The notes: generated by a model from the letters alone, not told the origin. A stretch of DNA of 64,000 nucleotides from Bradyrhizobium sp. CB1717 (GCF_029714325.1 NZ_CP121666.1:2046001-2110000), one strand, 5' to 3'. Counted from the stretch's first letter, positions 45,017-53,800 are shown. Program-made: numbers and translations.

Positions 45017-46744
45017 ATGCCCGCCATTCCACCCCACACGCTCACCGAGGCGATCGCCGCGATCGAGGACGTCTCGTCGCGCATCGAGGACGTCTTCGCG
45101 CGGGTCGGTCACGAGCTCGGCCGCGGCCACATCATCTTCAAGGAGCTGAACCAGGGCCTCGCGACGCTCTCCGGGGAGCTCTCGGGCGCCGAGATCGAAG
45201 GCGCCGCGACCGCGTTGCAGGAGATCTCCGCCCGGCTCAGCGAGCTGGCGCAGGCGCTGCCGGCCGAGAGCGCCCTGCTTGCGACGATCGGCACGAGCAC
45301 CGCCGAGGCGTCCTCGCTGCTGAAGCCGCTGTTCAAGCACATCCAGATGATCACTATCATCGCGCGCAGTGCGCGGATCGAGGCGGCCTCGCTCGACGGC
45401 GATCGTGAGGGCTTTCTCGCCTTCACCCAAGAAGCTTATGACCTCGGAAAGGCCGTGCAGCGCTCGCTCGAGGAGTGCGGAAAAGACCAGCAGCGCCTGT
45501 CGGAAGCCGTCGCCACCGCCTCCGGTCGGCAGAAGGAGTTCGAGAGCCGCTACCGGAATCAGCTGGTATCGGAGAGCGCAGAGCTCGGCGCGGCGTATAG
45601 CGGACTGCGCGACCAGCGCAGCAAGAGCAGCCATCTGGCCGACCTCGCTGGCGCCAGCACCAGGAAGATCGCCGAGGCGGTCGGCAGCGCGATCATCTCG
45701 CTGCAGGCCGGCGACAGCACGCGCCAGCGCCTCGAGCATGTCTGTCACGGTCTCGGCCTTGCATCGAGCTCGGCCCCGAGCCTCGTGCCCGAACCGGATG
45801 CAAGCGACGACGGCGCGCGCGCGATCTGCCAGTTGCAGGCGGCCCTGCTCATAGACGCCCAGCGCGAGTTCGGCAGTGACATCGGACAGATCGTCCGGGC
45901 ACTGACGGCGATCCTGAACGATGCGGGCAGCGTCGTCGGCCATGGCCGCACGCTGTTCGGCGGTGAGGACGGCGGCTCGTCGTCGTTCCTGACGGGCATC
46001 AAGCAGACGCTGGCACATGCCTCGACATTGATCTCCACTTGCGAGGGCGCCGGCCGTTCGGTCGACGACGCGCTCGCGATCGTCGAGGACACGCTGGCGA
46101 AGTTTCGCCAGGCGATATCGGACCTTGCCGAGGCCACCGTCGACATCACCCTGATCGGGATGAATGCCGGCCTGAAGGCAAGCCATCTCGGCAGCCGCGG
46201 CAGCGCCTTCGTCGTCATCGCCAACGAGCTCAAGGCGACCGCGGACCAGGTCTCGGCGGGCGCGGCGCGGTTGAGACCCGTGCTCGACGGCATCGAGCGT
46301 TCGGCAAGAGAGCTGAAGGAGCTGCGCGTGCAGGGTGATCCCACGCAACTCGCCCAGCTCGAGCCGCAAATCCTCCAGGCGCTGCGCGAGGTCGAGGCGG
46401 GCAACGAACGGCTGGACAAGCTGATGAGCCGGCTCGTCGACGAAGGCGCCGAATTCGAAGGCCTGATGAATTCGGCGCAAGGCCTGATGACCACGCTTGG
46501 CGAAGGCTCCGCCGCCCTGCCTGCTGTTGCGGCGCGCCTCGAGAGTGCGGGCGCGGGCACCCAGCGGTTGCAGCCGCGAGCGCAGGACGAGGCTCTGCTC
46601 GACGATCTCTTCGCGCGCTACACGATGGAGCGCGAGCGGGACGTCCACCGTGAACTCTTGCAGACGCTCGGGCTTGCGTCGATCGCCGCCACGCGGCGCG
46701 TCGAGGCGGTTGAGGCCGCCGATGACGGCATAGAATTGTTTTGA
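45017..46744 (+). CDS. soluble MCP-like protein with two degenerate signalling tips and a CheZ-like motif
   Basis: 575 residues, predicted almost entirely helical and with no transmembrane segment. Numbering from the overlapping TTG at 45008, residues 118-145 (IARSARIEAASLDGDREGF) and 383-410 (IGMNAGLKASHLGSRGSAF) each align without gaps to the MCP tip [18 protein letters not shown], but key residues are changed. Between them is SLQAGDSTRQRLEHV, whose D236-x-x-x-Q240 matches the CheZ active-site spacing (Asp143 and Gln147 in E. coli). The C-terminus has LDDLFARYTMERERDVH. It starts six bases after cheB and is the last gene of a cluster with no other visible CheY phosphatase (no CheZ, CheC or CheX). 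A role as phosphatase or adaptor is inference; family membership is not known to me. Confidence 0.8.
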   Translation: MPAIPPHTLTEAIAAIEDVSSRIEDVFARVGHELGRGHIIFKELNQGLATLSGELSGAEIEGAATALQEISARLSELAQALPAESALLATIGTSTAEASSLLKPLFKHIQMITIIARSARIEAASLDGDREGFLAFTQEAYDLGKAVQRSLEECGKDQQRLSEAVATASGRQKEFESRYRNQLVSESAELGAAYSGLRDQRSKSSHLADLAGASTRKIAEAVGSAIISLQAGDSTRQRLEHVCHGLGLASSSAPSLVPEPDASDDGARAICQLQAALLIDAQREFGSDIGQIVRALTAILNDAGSVVGHGRTLFGGEDGGSSSFLTGIKQTLAHASTLISTCEGAGRSVDDALAIVEDTLAKFRQAISDLAEATVDITLIGMNAGLKASHLGSRGSAFVVIANELKATADQVSAGAARLRPVLDGIERSARELKELRVQGDPTQLAQLEPQILQALREVEAGNERLDKLMSRLVDEGAEFEGLMNSAQGLMTTLGEGSAALPAVAARLESAGAGTQRLQPRAQDEALLDDLFARYTMERERDVHRELLQTLGLASIAATRRVEAVEAADDGIELF

Positions 46745-46897
46745 TGTCCGCGCCCGCGTCGCCTCGCGCCTCGGCCGCAATTCGACGGATCGGGTTTTCG
46801 GGGCGTTAACCTTGTCGACAGCGCCGGCGGGTTGGCCATTGTCGCGCCCCAGAGTTGGTCGCAAATAGCCCGTCAACTTCGCGTCGAGAAATTTCGT

Positions 46898-47344
46898 ATG
46901 TTGAGAGACGGCAAATACGCGGCCTGGTTCAGGACCGCGCGTGGCCAGGGCACTGGCGTGGTGGATCTCGCCGAGGGCCGGATTTCAGGCAGCGACAGCT
47001 TCTTCACCTATGGCGGCTCGTATCGTGTCGATGAGAAGCGCTTCTCGGCGGTTTTGACCGTGAACCGGCACACCGATGGTCCGTCGAATGTGTTCGGGCC
47101 GGACCAGGTCCAGGTCGATCTCTCGGGTGTGTGCAACGGCCTGCTGGCGACCTGTTCGGGAACGGCCAGGGAAGCACCCGGCGTGAAGTTCGAGGCAACG
47201 CTGATCTACAGCCAGGAGGATGCCCCGGCCTCCGACGCCCGGTGCGCGGTGGTGAAGCTCAATACCGACAAGCTGCCGAAGGGCCTCGACAACCGTACCC
47301 GGCCACGCCCCGTGTTCACGCCGACCAAGACTCCCCTGTCCTGA
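46898..47344 (+). CDS. GrlR-like regulatory-fold protein
   Basis: 148 residues. The start at 46898 gives MLRDGKYAAWFRTARGQGTG, a beta-barrel opening shared with GrlR, the negative regulator of type III secretion in enteric pathogens. The next segments (GRISGSDSFFTYGGSYRVDE and FSAVLTVNRHTDGPSNVFG) fit the same fold. The C-terminal third is a tail with two cysteines (VCNGLLATCSG). No type III secretion gene and no GrlA are near, so the target is unknown. Stand-alone GrlR-like proteins are common in Bradyrhizobiaceae. Upstream frame extension to 46832 has no family support. Confidence 0.75.
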   Translation: MLRDGKYAAWFRTARGQGTGVVDLAEGRISGSDSFFTYGGSYRVDEKRFSAVLTVNRHTDGPSNVFGPDQVQVDLSGVCNGLLATCSGTAREAPGVKFEATLIYSQEDAPASDARCAVVKLNTDKLPKGLDNRTRPRPVFTPTKTPLS

Positions 47345-47421
47345 AGCGCCGGCGTCTTAGCTTTGCATTGACGCTGTTGTCGCGAAAACATCGCGAGACT
47401 GCACTGCAGCAACCCTGCTTT

Positions 47422-47436
47422 TAGAGGTGACCTCTA
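47422..47436. promoter_or_regulatory. palindrome upstream of the 47470 gene
   Basis: tagaggtgacctcta is a perfect 15-base palindrome (arms of seven bases around a central g), 33 bases ahead of the ATG at 47470. It is preceded at 47380-47396 by tcgcga-aaaca-tcgcga, another symmetric pair. The position suits an operator for the small downstream gene. No known regulator consensus matches. Confidence 0.45.
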
Positions 47437-47469
47437 GGTTGAGGCCCATAACAAAAGGCGGACAGGGAC

Positions 47470-47754
47470 ATGCCTCAGATCTGGATGACTTATGATGAAT
47501 TCGCGACACTCAATGGCTGCAGTGCTGCCGAAGCACGGCTGCAGGCGCTGCATCTGTCGCTCGACCGCCGCAAGAGCCGCGACGGGAATACCCGCGTCAA
47601 GCTGAACCCTGTAATGATGGCCCGGTTTTTCGAGACCATTCGCGAGGCCGACTTCGCGCTCGACGATGCGATCGCGGCGCTGCGCGAGACCCATCGGCAG
47701 ATGTCCGGCGTTCTCGCGACCGAGCAGGAGAGCTTCAGGCGCGGCGTGGCGTAA
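47470..47754 (+). CDS. small hypothetical protein
   Basis: 94 residues, not recognised. The start at 47470 has an agggac ribosome binding site. An N-terminal Myb/HTH-like helical portion reads WMTYDEFATLNGCSAAEARL, and a long helix is predicted from about residue 40 to 80 (KLNPVMMARFFETIREADFAL). It is soluble, with one cysteine and no signal peptide. A perfect palindrome lies just upstream. It stands alone between the GrlR-like gene and a convergent VanZ-like gene. Confidence 0.65.
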   Translation: MPQIWMTYDEFATLNGCSAAEARLQALHLSLDRRKSRDGNTRVKLNPVMMARFFETIREADFALDDAIAALRETHRQMSGVLATEQESFRRGVA

Positions 47755-47776
47755 CTCCGCTGCGTCACCTGCACTC

Positions 47777-48142
47777 CTAGGACGGCGACCGCGGCAGGAA
47801 AGCCAGGATGGTTTGGGCCAGCAGGACGCCGACGCTGCCGCCGGCGGCCTTCTGCAGCACATCTACGAGCCGCGGATCGCGATCCGGCGTTACTGCTTGC
47901 AGAACCTCGAGTCCGATCGCGACGGCCACCACGAACATGCAAGCCAGCTTGAGCCGCCCGGGTAACAGGAACGACAGAAGGAAGCCCAACAGGCCATAGG
48001 CGCTGAAGCGCTCGATGACGACGACCCAATAGGCCTCCGCGTGGCCCACGAGCACCGGCCTGCCCGCGAGCTTGGCGAGCGTGGCGTAGATGATGAGCGC
48101 GAGGCAGATTCCCGCGGCTGCGATGAGATGGTTGCGGCGCAT
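47777..48142 (-). CDS. VanZ-like small membrane protein
   Basis: 121 residues with four hydrophobic helices, the usual size for VanZ-family proteins. Shared features are the basic N-terminus MRRNHLIAAAGICLALIIYA, GFLLSFLLPGRLKLACMFVV, the EVLQAVTPDRDPRLVDVLQK loop and the helix GGSVGVLLAQ. Teicoplanin-resistance VanZ is the namesake, but most VanZ-like proteins have unknown roles, often near polysaccharide genes. Here it lies a few kilobases from an exopolysaccharide locus. It is read toward the 47470 gene. Confidence 0.8.
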   Translation of the reverse strand: MRRNHLIAAAGICLALIIYATLAKLAGRPVLVGHAEAYWVVVIERFSAYGLLGFLLSFLLPGRLKLACMFVVAVAIGLEVLQAVTPDRDPRLVDVLQKAAGGSVGVLLAQTILAFLPRSPS

Positions 48143-48283
48143 GGCGCCAGCATAAAGGCTCTGCCGGCCAGCCGCTTTCGAAAGCCAAGAACATCGTTAA
48201 AGTTCATGAACCTTCAGCGGATGAACGCTCAGGCGCGAAGCCACGCGCCTGACGGTGACAAAGTCGTTCGCGGGACGTGACGT

Positions 48284-48535
48284 TCAGCGCCGATTGTAGG
48301 ACCAGCCCTTGTCGACATTGGTCGGGTAGTGGGCCGCGAAGTACGGATTCTTGAGGCAGTTCCGCGCCGGGTCATAGATCCAGTCCGCGCATTCCCGGTA
48401 GTTGAGGAACCTGCAATCGAAGCCAAAGGCGCACCATGGCGCACCGTTCGGGAATCCGAACCGTACGGGGACCTGCGCCGACGCCATTGAAGGCAGAGCC
48501 AGGAGCAGGGCTACGGCGAGTGCGCGGGACAACAT
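48284..48535 (-). CDS. DUF3551-like exported cysteine peptide
   Basis: 83 residues. The start at 48535 has ggagg eight bases upstream. A signal peptide (MLSRALAVALLLALPSMASA) is followed by a short mature region rich in aromatic residues with four cysteines in APWCAFGFDCRFLNYREC and NCLKNPYF, the pattern of the DUF3551 family, which is common in Bradyrhizobium and has no known role. Disulfide formation in the periplasm is likely. It is surrounded by non-coding DNA on both sides. Confidence 0.75.
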   Translation of the reverse strand: MLSRALAVALLLALPSMASAQVPVRFGFPNGAPWCAFGFDCRFLNYRECADWIYDPARNCLKNPYFAAHYPTNVDKGWSYNRR

Positions 48536-48766
48536 GATGCATTCCTCCAACAACCGATCGGGCGGATATCGCAGCCGGTCGCGCGATCATTCTCCGCCGA
48601 AAAACGACGCTCAATCTTCGTCGCCGGGGAGCTTAACATCCCGGCGCGGAGAGATCGAGTGTGCTGGAGGTATTCGGATTGCGCCGTTTGGCGGCCTTCC
48701 GTCGTCGCTTGATGCGGGGAGGCGCGCTCGTCCGTGAACTGTCGTGCATGGCCGGTGCGGCGGGCG

Positions 48767-48940
48767 TCAGTTCTTCTTGGTGCTCTTGGATTTCAGCGAC
48801 AGGCCGAGGCGCAAGGCCATGCGCTTGATCGCGTCGGGCGAGCGACCGAGAAGTTTCGCCGCCTCTTCCAGCGATGTCGAAGACTTGGCCAACTCCATCA
48901 GCCGGCGGTCTTCCTTGAACGACCAGGGCCTGCGCGCCAT
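48767..48940 (-). CDS. short SANT/Myb-like DNA-binding protein
   Basis: 57 residues. The start at 48940 gives MARRPWSFKEDRRLMELAKS then TSLEEAAKLLGRSPDAIKRM, a single SANT/Myb-like tri-helix with the expected tryptophan (PWSF), followed by a basic tail (LKSKSTKKN). Its size, basic charge and helix-turn-helix suggest a small DNA- or chromatin-associated protein. An ATG at 48952 is an alternative start. No neighbour suggests a target. Confidence 0.65.
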   Translation of the reverse strand: MARRPWSFKEDRRLMELAKSSTSLEEAAKLLGRSPDAIKRMALRLGLSLKSKSTKKN

Positions 48941-49656
48941 AACCGAAATCATCCTCTCGTCGACACAACGACAAAGCCGCCAAGCGGACCCACGTTCGCT
49001 CGACGGCTTTGCTTGGTGGGGCCGGGCCTGGGGAAAGCCCGGTGCGGAGATGGATATGCGATCCTTCGGCATTCGCAACAAACACCGCGGATTAAGCTAA
49101 CCGCTCAACCTTACCGCGATGAAATCGGCGTGCGCCGCTCCGTAGTACCACGGGGTTTTCGTCGGCCATGGCCGATCCGCGCGCGCCGATGGTCGCAATG
49201 GAGTTCGAAGGGCCGCGGCTCGCGTTCGACCTCGCCGCGATTCACGGCGTGGCGTGAGGTCGTGGACCCGTGACGAAGCCGATCGGGCCGCGCAACTTTG
49301 TCCGAAGCCAGGGCCATCGGAGCCGGCGCGCCAAGCGCGGCATCCGCGAGTGATGGGCGCGGCGTCAAACCCGCAGACATCGTCTCGCCACGATCACTTG
49401 AGTGCGACGGCAGAATCGTTGTCGCGACGGCCGCGCTTCGCCGAGGGCGGAGTCGATTTGGATTGAATCACCACGCGGCGCCGATCGCAACCGTGCCGAA
49501 CCAGAATCGATCCAGTCGCGACGGCGCGCGTGCCGCACTCAATCTCGACGAGCAGCATTGCGCTTCGCTCAGGCGAGACGTCACGAGATCGTCGAATTCG
49601 TTCGGCTATGGTCGCGCCAACGACCACGAACAAATCAAACAAATCAGAAGACCGAG
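48941..49656. other. gene-poor stretch
   Basis: About 716 bases without a gene I can support. Open frames exist on both strands but none has a ribosome binding site with plausible start, recognised motif or consistent codon use. I see no repeat, RNA gene or palindrome that stands out. The DNA may contain the promoter for the SANT-like gene and for the small membrane gene at 49657. Confidence 0.4.
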
Positions 49657-49812
49657 ATGCTTCAAAAAGCGCGAGCGGCGATTCCTCTCACGAAGATCAG
49701 AGAGTGGGCATTTGAAGGCGCATTTTTCAGCGTTGCGCTGATTGCGATGGCGGGATGGGTGTATTTCATCACGCTGTTGCTGGTGAGGTTGTTCCTCTGG
49801 TTCTTCAGCTGA
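49657..49812 (+). CDS. 51-residue membrane peptide
   Basis: 51 residues. Polar helical residues (MLQKARAAIPLTKIREWAFE) precede one strong hydrophobic helix, VALIAMAGWVYFITLLLVRL, ending LFLWFFS. No cleavage site is visible. The start ATG has agaccga upstream. Such single-span peptides are often modulators of larger membrane proteins, but no partner is near. It could be a chance frame, so confidence is modest. Confidence 0.5.
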   Translation: MLQKARAAIPLTKIREWAFEGAFFSVALIAMAGWVYFITLLLVRLFLWFFS

Positions 49813-50014
49813 GCGCGCGACCGATCGCTTCGCGAGCACGGTGCTGCCCAAATAAATCTCGGGCGTGGCAAGAAAATCAGCGGCGCTCATCATGATCTCG
49901 ACACAACTCGAAGACGAGACTGGCGCATCACGTCGGCGAGAGTGCTTGCGAGTATTTCTATGATTTACAACCGGCGTGGCGCGCCGGTTTGTATCGCGGC
50001 AGGGGGAGTGGATC

Positions 50015-50317
50015 ATGACGGGCACGCGGGTAGACGCCTTCACCAGTTCGACGAACACCGCGCCGCGGCGGTATTTCGTCGATGCGGGAGGCCGGCGCGT
50101 CCTGATTGGCCTGACGCCCGAGGAGACGTTCGAGTTCGAGCGGCTCGACAGCGGACAGGCGCCGGGCCGGGTGCAGCTGGCGTCCGACGGCCGCGATACG
50201 TGGTTGGATGCCGGCGAGCGGCGCCGGCTTGAGCTCTACGAGAAGCACGAGGGTGCCTGGAAGGCCTGGATGGCGCAAAGCCGCACCGAACGGCGTGAAG
50301 GATTCAACCTTTATTAA
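50015..50317 (+). CDS. small conserved-looking hypothetical protein
   Basis: 100 residues. The ATG at 50015 has ggggag upstream; the in-frame ATG 39 bases before is less likely. The sequence is soluble, with a beta-type middle (RRYFVDAGGRRVLIGLTPEE), then FEFERLDSGQ and an Arg/Glu-rich helix at the end (RRRLELYEKHEGAWKAWM). No family was recognised. It is on the same strand as the 50369 gene, with 51 bases between, so they may form a pair. Confidence 0.6.
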   Translation: MTGTRVDAFTSSTNTAPRRYFVDAGGRRVLIGLTPEETFEFERLDSGQAPGRVQLASDGRDTWLDAGERRRLELYEKHEGAWKAWMAQSRTERREGFNLY

Positions 50318-50368
50318 CCATCCCGGACCCATTTTCTGGTCTGGCGCCTCGAACCGGAAAATGCACGC

Positions 50369-50791
50369 ATGTTTCAGCTCTTCTTGCGGGCCCGCACCCA
50401 TAACTTCCTGAAAGACCGTTTCGGGGGAGAGCAGACCTTCCGGGCGCGCTCGCCCGAGCGCGACGCCGAAACCGATCGCACGCGCATCGAAGCCATCATG
50501 AGCGCGATCGAGGATGCGCTCCACGCGGCGGAACGGGAGCAGTCGGGCTTGAACCGCCGGGTGGAAGACGTGCTGGCGCGTGCGGCGGTGACCATCGGCA
50601 ATGGCGACGACGAATATCTCGAGCGCGAGGCACTCGACAACCATCACCAGGATTTGTTCGACAAGGAGATCCTGAACGGCCAGCGCCGGCTCAAGGAGCT
50701 TGGCGCCTCGATCGCGCATTTCAAGTTCCTGAAGGCGGCGATGCTGAGCCGCTTTCCGGAATACAAGCCTCCGGCAAGCTCCACCAATTAG
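50369..50791 (+). CDS. helical hypothetical protein
   Basis: 140 residues, mainly charged helices (ETDRTRIEAIMSAIEDALHA, then NHHQDLFDKEILNGQRRLKE), with no membrane segment or signal peptide. It looks like a coiled-coil scaffold or partner protein. It may be paired with the 50015 gene and converges on the metallophosphoesterase at 50810. No family name is justified. Confidence 0.6.
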   Translation: MFQLFLRARTHNFLKDRFGGEQTFRARSPERDAETDRTRIEAIMSAIEDALHAAEREQSGLNRRVEDVLARAAVTIGNGDDEYLEREALDNHHQDLFDKEILNGQRRLKELGASIAHFKFLKAAMLSRFPEYKPPASSTN

Positions 50792-50809
50792 AGTGTTGGG
50801 CGCAGGCCG

Positions 50810-51544
50810 CTAGATCGCGAGCATGCTGTTGCCCTGGATGGACAGCAGCGTCAGATTTCCGGTGGCATATGCGCCGGTGTCGATGTTGGCGCGGTTCTCC
50901 AGCAGCTCGGCCTGCTTCACCGGCGTGTGACCGTGCACGACGTACTTGCCGAACCGCCGCTTGCTCTGGAGGAATTCGTCCCTGATCCACAACAGATCGG
51001 ACTCGCGCTGTTCGGAGAGCGGGATGCCCGGGCGCACCCCGGCATGGACGAAGAAGAAGTCGCCGCATGTGAATGTCGGCCGCAACTGGCGCAGGAATGC
51101 GATGTGCTCCGGCGGCATCGCGGATGTGAGCTCGCGCACGAGGTCGGACTGTTCGTCCTTGCTAAGGCCGGGCGCCGCCGACACGCCGTACGACATCAAG
51201 GTCTGCAGTCCGCCGAATTGAAACCAGTCAGCGGTGCGCGAGGGATCCTCCAGCACCGACGTGAAATAGGCCTCGTGATTGCCCTTGAGAAACACCGTGT
51301 TGCGGCGGCGGCTGCGGCTGATCAGGAGGTCGAGGGTGTGGCGCGAATCCGGCCCGCGGTCGATGTAGTCGCCCAGGAAGACCTCGATGGCGCGATAGGG
51401 CCGGCTGTTCGCCATGTCCGCGTCGATGACGGCAAACATCTGTTCGAGCAGATGCGCGCAGCCGTGGATGTCGCTCATCGCATAGATGCGCACGCCGTTG
51501 GGTAGCTTCGGCCGTGGCGAATTTTTGGGCGCGGTCGTGGGCAT
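50810..51544 (-). CDS. metallophosphoesterase (serine/threonine phosphatase type)
   Basis: 244 residues. The calcineurin-like core has metal ligands AMSDIHGC, EVFLGDYIDRGPDS, FLKGNHEAYF, a histidine in FVHAGVRPG, and the late VVHGHTPVK. This is the PPP-type phosphoprotein phosphatase layout, as in bacterial PrpA/PrpE-like enzymes. The start at 51544 is an ATG; an upstream TTG is less likely. It lies beside the exopolysaccharide locus, whose co-polymerase has a kinase-like domain, so acting on that kinase is possible but inferred. Confidence 0.88.
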   Translation of the reverse strand: MPTTAPKNSPRPKLPNGVRIYAMSDIHGCAHLLEQMFAVIDADMANSRPYRAIEVFLGDYIDRGPDSRHTLDLLISRSRRRNTVFLKGNHEAYFTSVLEDPSRTADWFQFGGLQTLMSYGVSAAPGLSKDEQSDLVRELTSAMPPEHIAFLRQLRPTFTCGDFFFVHAGVRPGIPLSEQRESDLLWIRDEFLQSKRRFGKYVVHGHTPVKQAELLENRANIDTGAYATGNLTLLSIQGNSMLAI

Positions 51545-51712
51545 GGGGTGCAACTCTTTCAGAGAGCTTCGCCCGGGATGTCAATATGCTATCGGCGAAA
51601 ACGGCGCGCCACGAGCCGCTTTTTCCCTAGCTTCCGCTTCTGAAGGTTGATTTGTGCTACTGACCGATATCTCGCGCGTGGCGAGCCGTCGATCCCCAGC
51701 GCGTCCAGCCGA

Positions 51713-51991
51713 CTAGCCGAAGCTACGGCCGTCGAACGAGGGCGCGGCCTTGCCGCGATAGGCGGACGCCCGTGCGCGGACCAGAGCCGCGCCGCAGAAA
51801 TAGCCAAGCTGGAGCACGGCCGCAAAAACAAGAATCGTCACAACGGTGTGAGCCGAATCATGTCCTTGCCAAGTCAAGCCCGCACCGAGGATCGCCGCAC
51901 CGACAACGATGATAGGCGGCAGGATGAAGATGCGGAATCGGCCTCCCAGCAACGATCCAATCAACAAGCTGAAAACGGCAACCGTACTCAC
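51713..51991 (-). CDS. small membrane protein
   Basis: 92 residues with three hydrophobic segments (VAVFSLLIGSLLGG, RIFILPPIIVVGAAILGAGL, VVTILVFAAVLQLGYFCGAA) and a basic tail. The start at 51991 is a GTG with ggggag seven bases upstream; the GTG 24 bases further upstream has no such site. It is transcribed away from the exopolysaccharide gene at 52334. Unrecognised; a role in polysaccharide synthesis is possible only from position. Confidence 0.65.
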   Translation of the reverse strand: MSTVAVFSLLIGSLLGGRFRIFILPPIIVVGAAILGAGLTWQGHDSAHTVVTILVFAAVLQLGYFCGAALVRARASAYRGKAAPSFDGRSFG

Positions 51992-52333
51992 GACACAACT
52001 CCCCGAATTGGTCACGAGTGTTAATGGCCGCGAGCTAATAACGGCTTAAGCGGCATGGTTGAACAGTCGTTCAAATGCGCGCGACGCGCTGCGCGCAAAT
52101 GACGCGATTTGACGGAAATCGTGGCGTGATGCCCGCAGAATTGTCACGTGTGTGACAGTAGTTTGAGCATTCTCTTGCAGCGACGCTGCATTGCATAAAA
52201 ATCGATTTGATTTTTTCGGTGCACTGCCGCAATGTCGCTTTGTTTAGTTAAGATATACTTCGGCGCACGTCGAGAATTTGGATCGATTTGCTCGCATTGA
52301 TTGCGAGAAGCGTGACGAGGCAGCGAGGTTCGG
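51992..52333. promoter_or_regulatory. divergent control region ahead of the exopolysaccharide locus
   Basis: 342 bases, AT-rich for this genome. Symmetric elements are tgtcac-gtgt-gtgaca (52142-52157) and the perfect 15-base palindrome tgcagcgacgctgca (52176-52190). tatact at 52254-52259 is a good -10 hexamer about 75 bases ahead of the sugar transferase start, although no clear -35 is seen. The gene at 52334 has a gagg ribosome binding site. Confidence 0.55.
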
Positions 52334-53758
52334 ATGGCTGTAGCAACTTACGGTTCGGAAAACTATTATTCGGGTATATCGAACCGACGCGGTGCCCTCC
52401 AGAGACCCCTCCAGGTGGCTTTGATCGCCGGTGACTTCGTCGCGGTGCTGCTCAGCTATTTCGCGGCGAGCGGTTTGTATCGCGCGCTGGTGGTCGAGCA
52501 GGATTCATCCGTCGGAGCCGGTCTCGTCGTCGCCGCGGTGTTCGTGATGATCGCCTACTTCCAGGGCGTCTACGATCACCATCGCCTGCTGAACACGATG
52601 TGGCAGCTGCGCAAGAGCCTGGCGGTCTGGCTGATCTCGCTGACCATTCTCGCCGTCGAGGCGTTCTTGCTCAAATCGTCTGCGGATCTGTCGCGCGGAA
52701 CCACGCTGCTCTTCGCCGCGACCGGCGGCATTGCCCTGGGCGGACTGCGCGCGTTGTGGCGCCTGGGCCTCACCTCGAGCTATGCCAAAGGCCGTCTCGT
52801 CGACCGCAAGGTCGTGCTGCTCAGCCTCAAGCCGCTCGATTTCACCTCGACCCGCTTCAAGGATCTGCGCAAGCACGGCTTCAACGTCGTGCGGCATTTC
52901 GTGCTCGAGCCGTCCGAGGAGGGCGCAGGCTGGGATCGCGAGATCCGCGACATCATTCGTCAGGCCCGGACCGCGGACGTGGAAGAATATCTCCTGGTCA
53001 TCGACTGGGACGAGATGCCGCTTCTCCAGAAGCTGAGCCAGCACCTGCGCGTCGTTCCGCAGCCGATCCGTCTGCTGCCGGATTTTCCGATCGCCGATCT
53101 GGTCTCGCGTCCGTTCCAGCCCGTCAGCGGCACGGTCGCGATCGAGATCCAGCGTGCGCCGCTCAGCGTGTTCGAGCAGGCGCAGAAGCGCTGCCTCGAC
53201 ATCGGCATTGCCTCGTTCGCCCTTTTGTTGCTGGCGCCGCTGCTGGTGACGGCGGCGATCATGATCAAGCTCGATTCCAAGGGCACGGTGATCTTCAAGC
53301 AGTTCCGGCGCGGCTTCAACGGCAAGCAGTTCGAGATCTGGAAGTTCCGCTCGATGACCGTTGCGGAGAACGGTCATGTCGTCACGCAGGCGACCAAGAG
53401 CGACGCGCGGGTGACCCGTGTCGGCCGCGTGCTGCGGCGGACCAGCATCGACGAGTTGCCGCAGCTCTGGAACGTTTTGCGCGGCGAGATGTCGCTGGTC
53501 GGGCCGCGCCCGCATGCGCTAGCGCACGACAACTACTACGACCAGCTCATCAGCAATTACGTCTACCGGCATCACATGAAGCCGGGCCTGACCGGTTGGG
53601 CCCAGGTCAACGGCTTCCGCGGCGAGACGCCGACCATCGATCTGATGGAAAAGCGGGTCGAGTACGACGTCTGGTACGTCAGTAACTGGAGCATCTGGCT
53701 CGACATCAGGATCATCCTGAAGACCGCACTGGCGCTGATTCACCAGGAAGCCTACTGA
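52334..53758 (+). CDS. undecaprenyl-phosphate sugar phosphotransferase (exopolysaccharide priming)
   Basis: 474 residues, the initiating glycosyl-1-phosphate transferase of exopolysaccharide synthesis. N-terminal transmembrane helices (about 25-135) are followed by a nucleotide-binding-like domain ([20 protein letters not shown]) and a C-terminal bacterial sugar transferase core ([16 protein letters not shown], then [42 protein letters not shown]). The PssA/WcaJ/ExoY class fits; ExoY itself is shorter, so I give no symbol. Transcription is from a divergent region with several symmetric elements. A terminator-like hairpin follows at 53781. Confidence 0.93.
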   Translation: MAVATYGSENYYSGISNRRGALQRPLQVALIAGDFVAVLLSYFAASGLYRALVVEQDSSVGAGLVVAAVFVMIAYFQGVYDHHRLLNTMWQLRKSLAVWLISLTILAVEAFLLKSSADLSRGTTLLFAATGGIALGGLRALWRLGLTSSYAKGRLVDRKVVLLSLKPLDFTSTRFKDLRKHGFNVVRHFVLEPSEEGAGWDREIRDIIRQARTADVEEYLLVIDWDEMPLLQKLSQHLRVVPQPIRLLPDFPIADLVSRPFQPVSGTVAIEIQRAPLSVFEQAQKRCLDIGIASFALLLLAPLLVTAAIMIKLDSKGTVIFKQFRRGFNGKQFEIWKFRSMTVAENGHVVTQATKSDARVTRVGRVLRRTSIDELPQLWNVLRGEMSLVGPRPHALAHDNYYDQLISNYVYRHHMKPGLTGWAQVNGFRGETPTIDLMEKRVEYDVWYVSNWSIWLDIRIILKTALALIHQEAY

Positions 53759-53780
53759 GCCGGGCTGCAGTTGAGAACCG

Positions 53781-53799
53781 GGGGACTGTAGCAGTCTCC
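53781..53799 (+). terminator. hairpin after the sugar transferase
   Basis: ggggactg (53781-53788) and cagtctcc (53792-53799) pair with one wobble around the loop tag. The hairpin lies 22 bases after the stop at 53758 and just ahead of the headless coding remnant. There is no strong T tract, so termination is only likely. Confidence 0.4.
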
Positions 53800-53800
53800 G

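Noticed and set aside
44684..46876. Long antisense frame over cheB and the MCP-like gene
   Set aside because: Product is Arg/Ala/Gly-rich, has no domain, and disappears as a gene candidate once the two real genes on the other strand are accepted.
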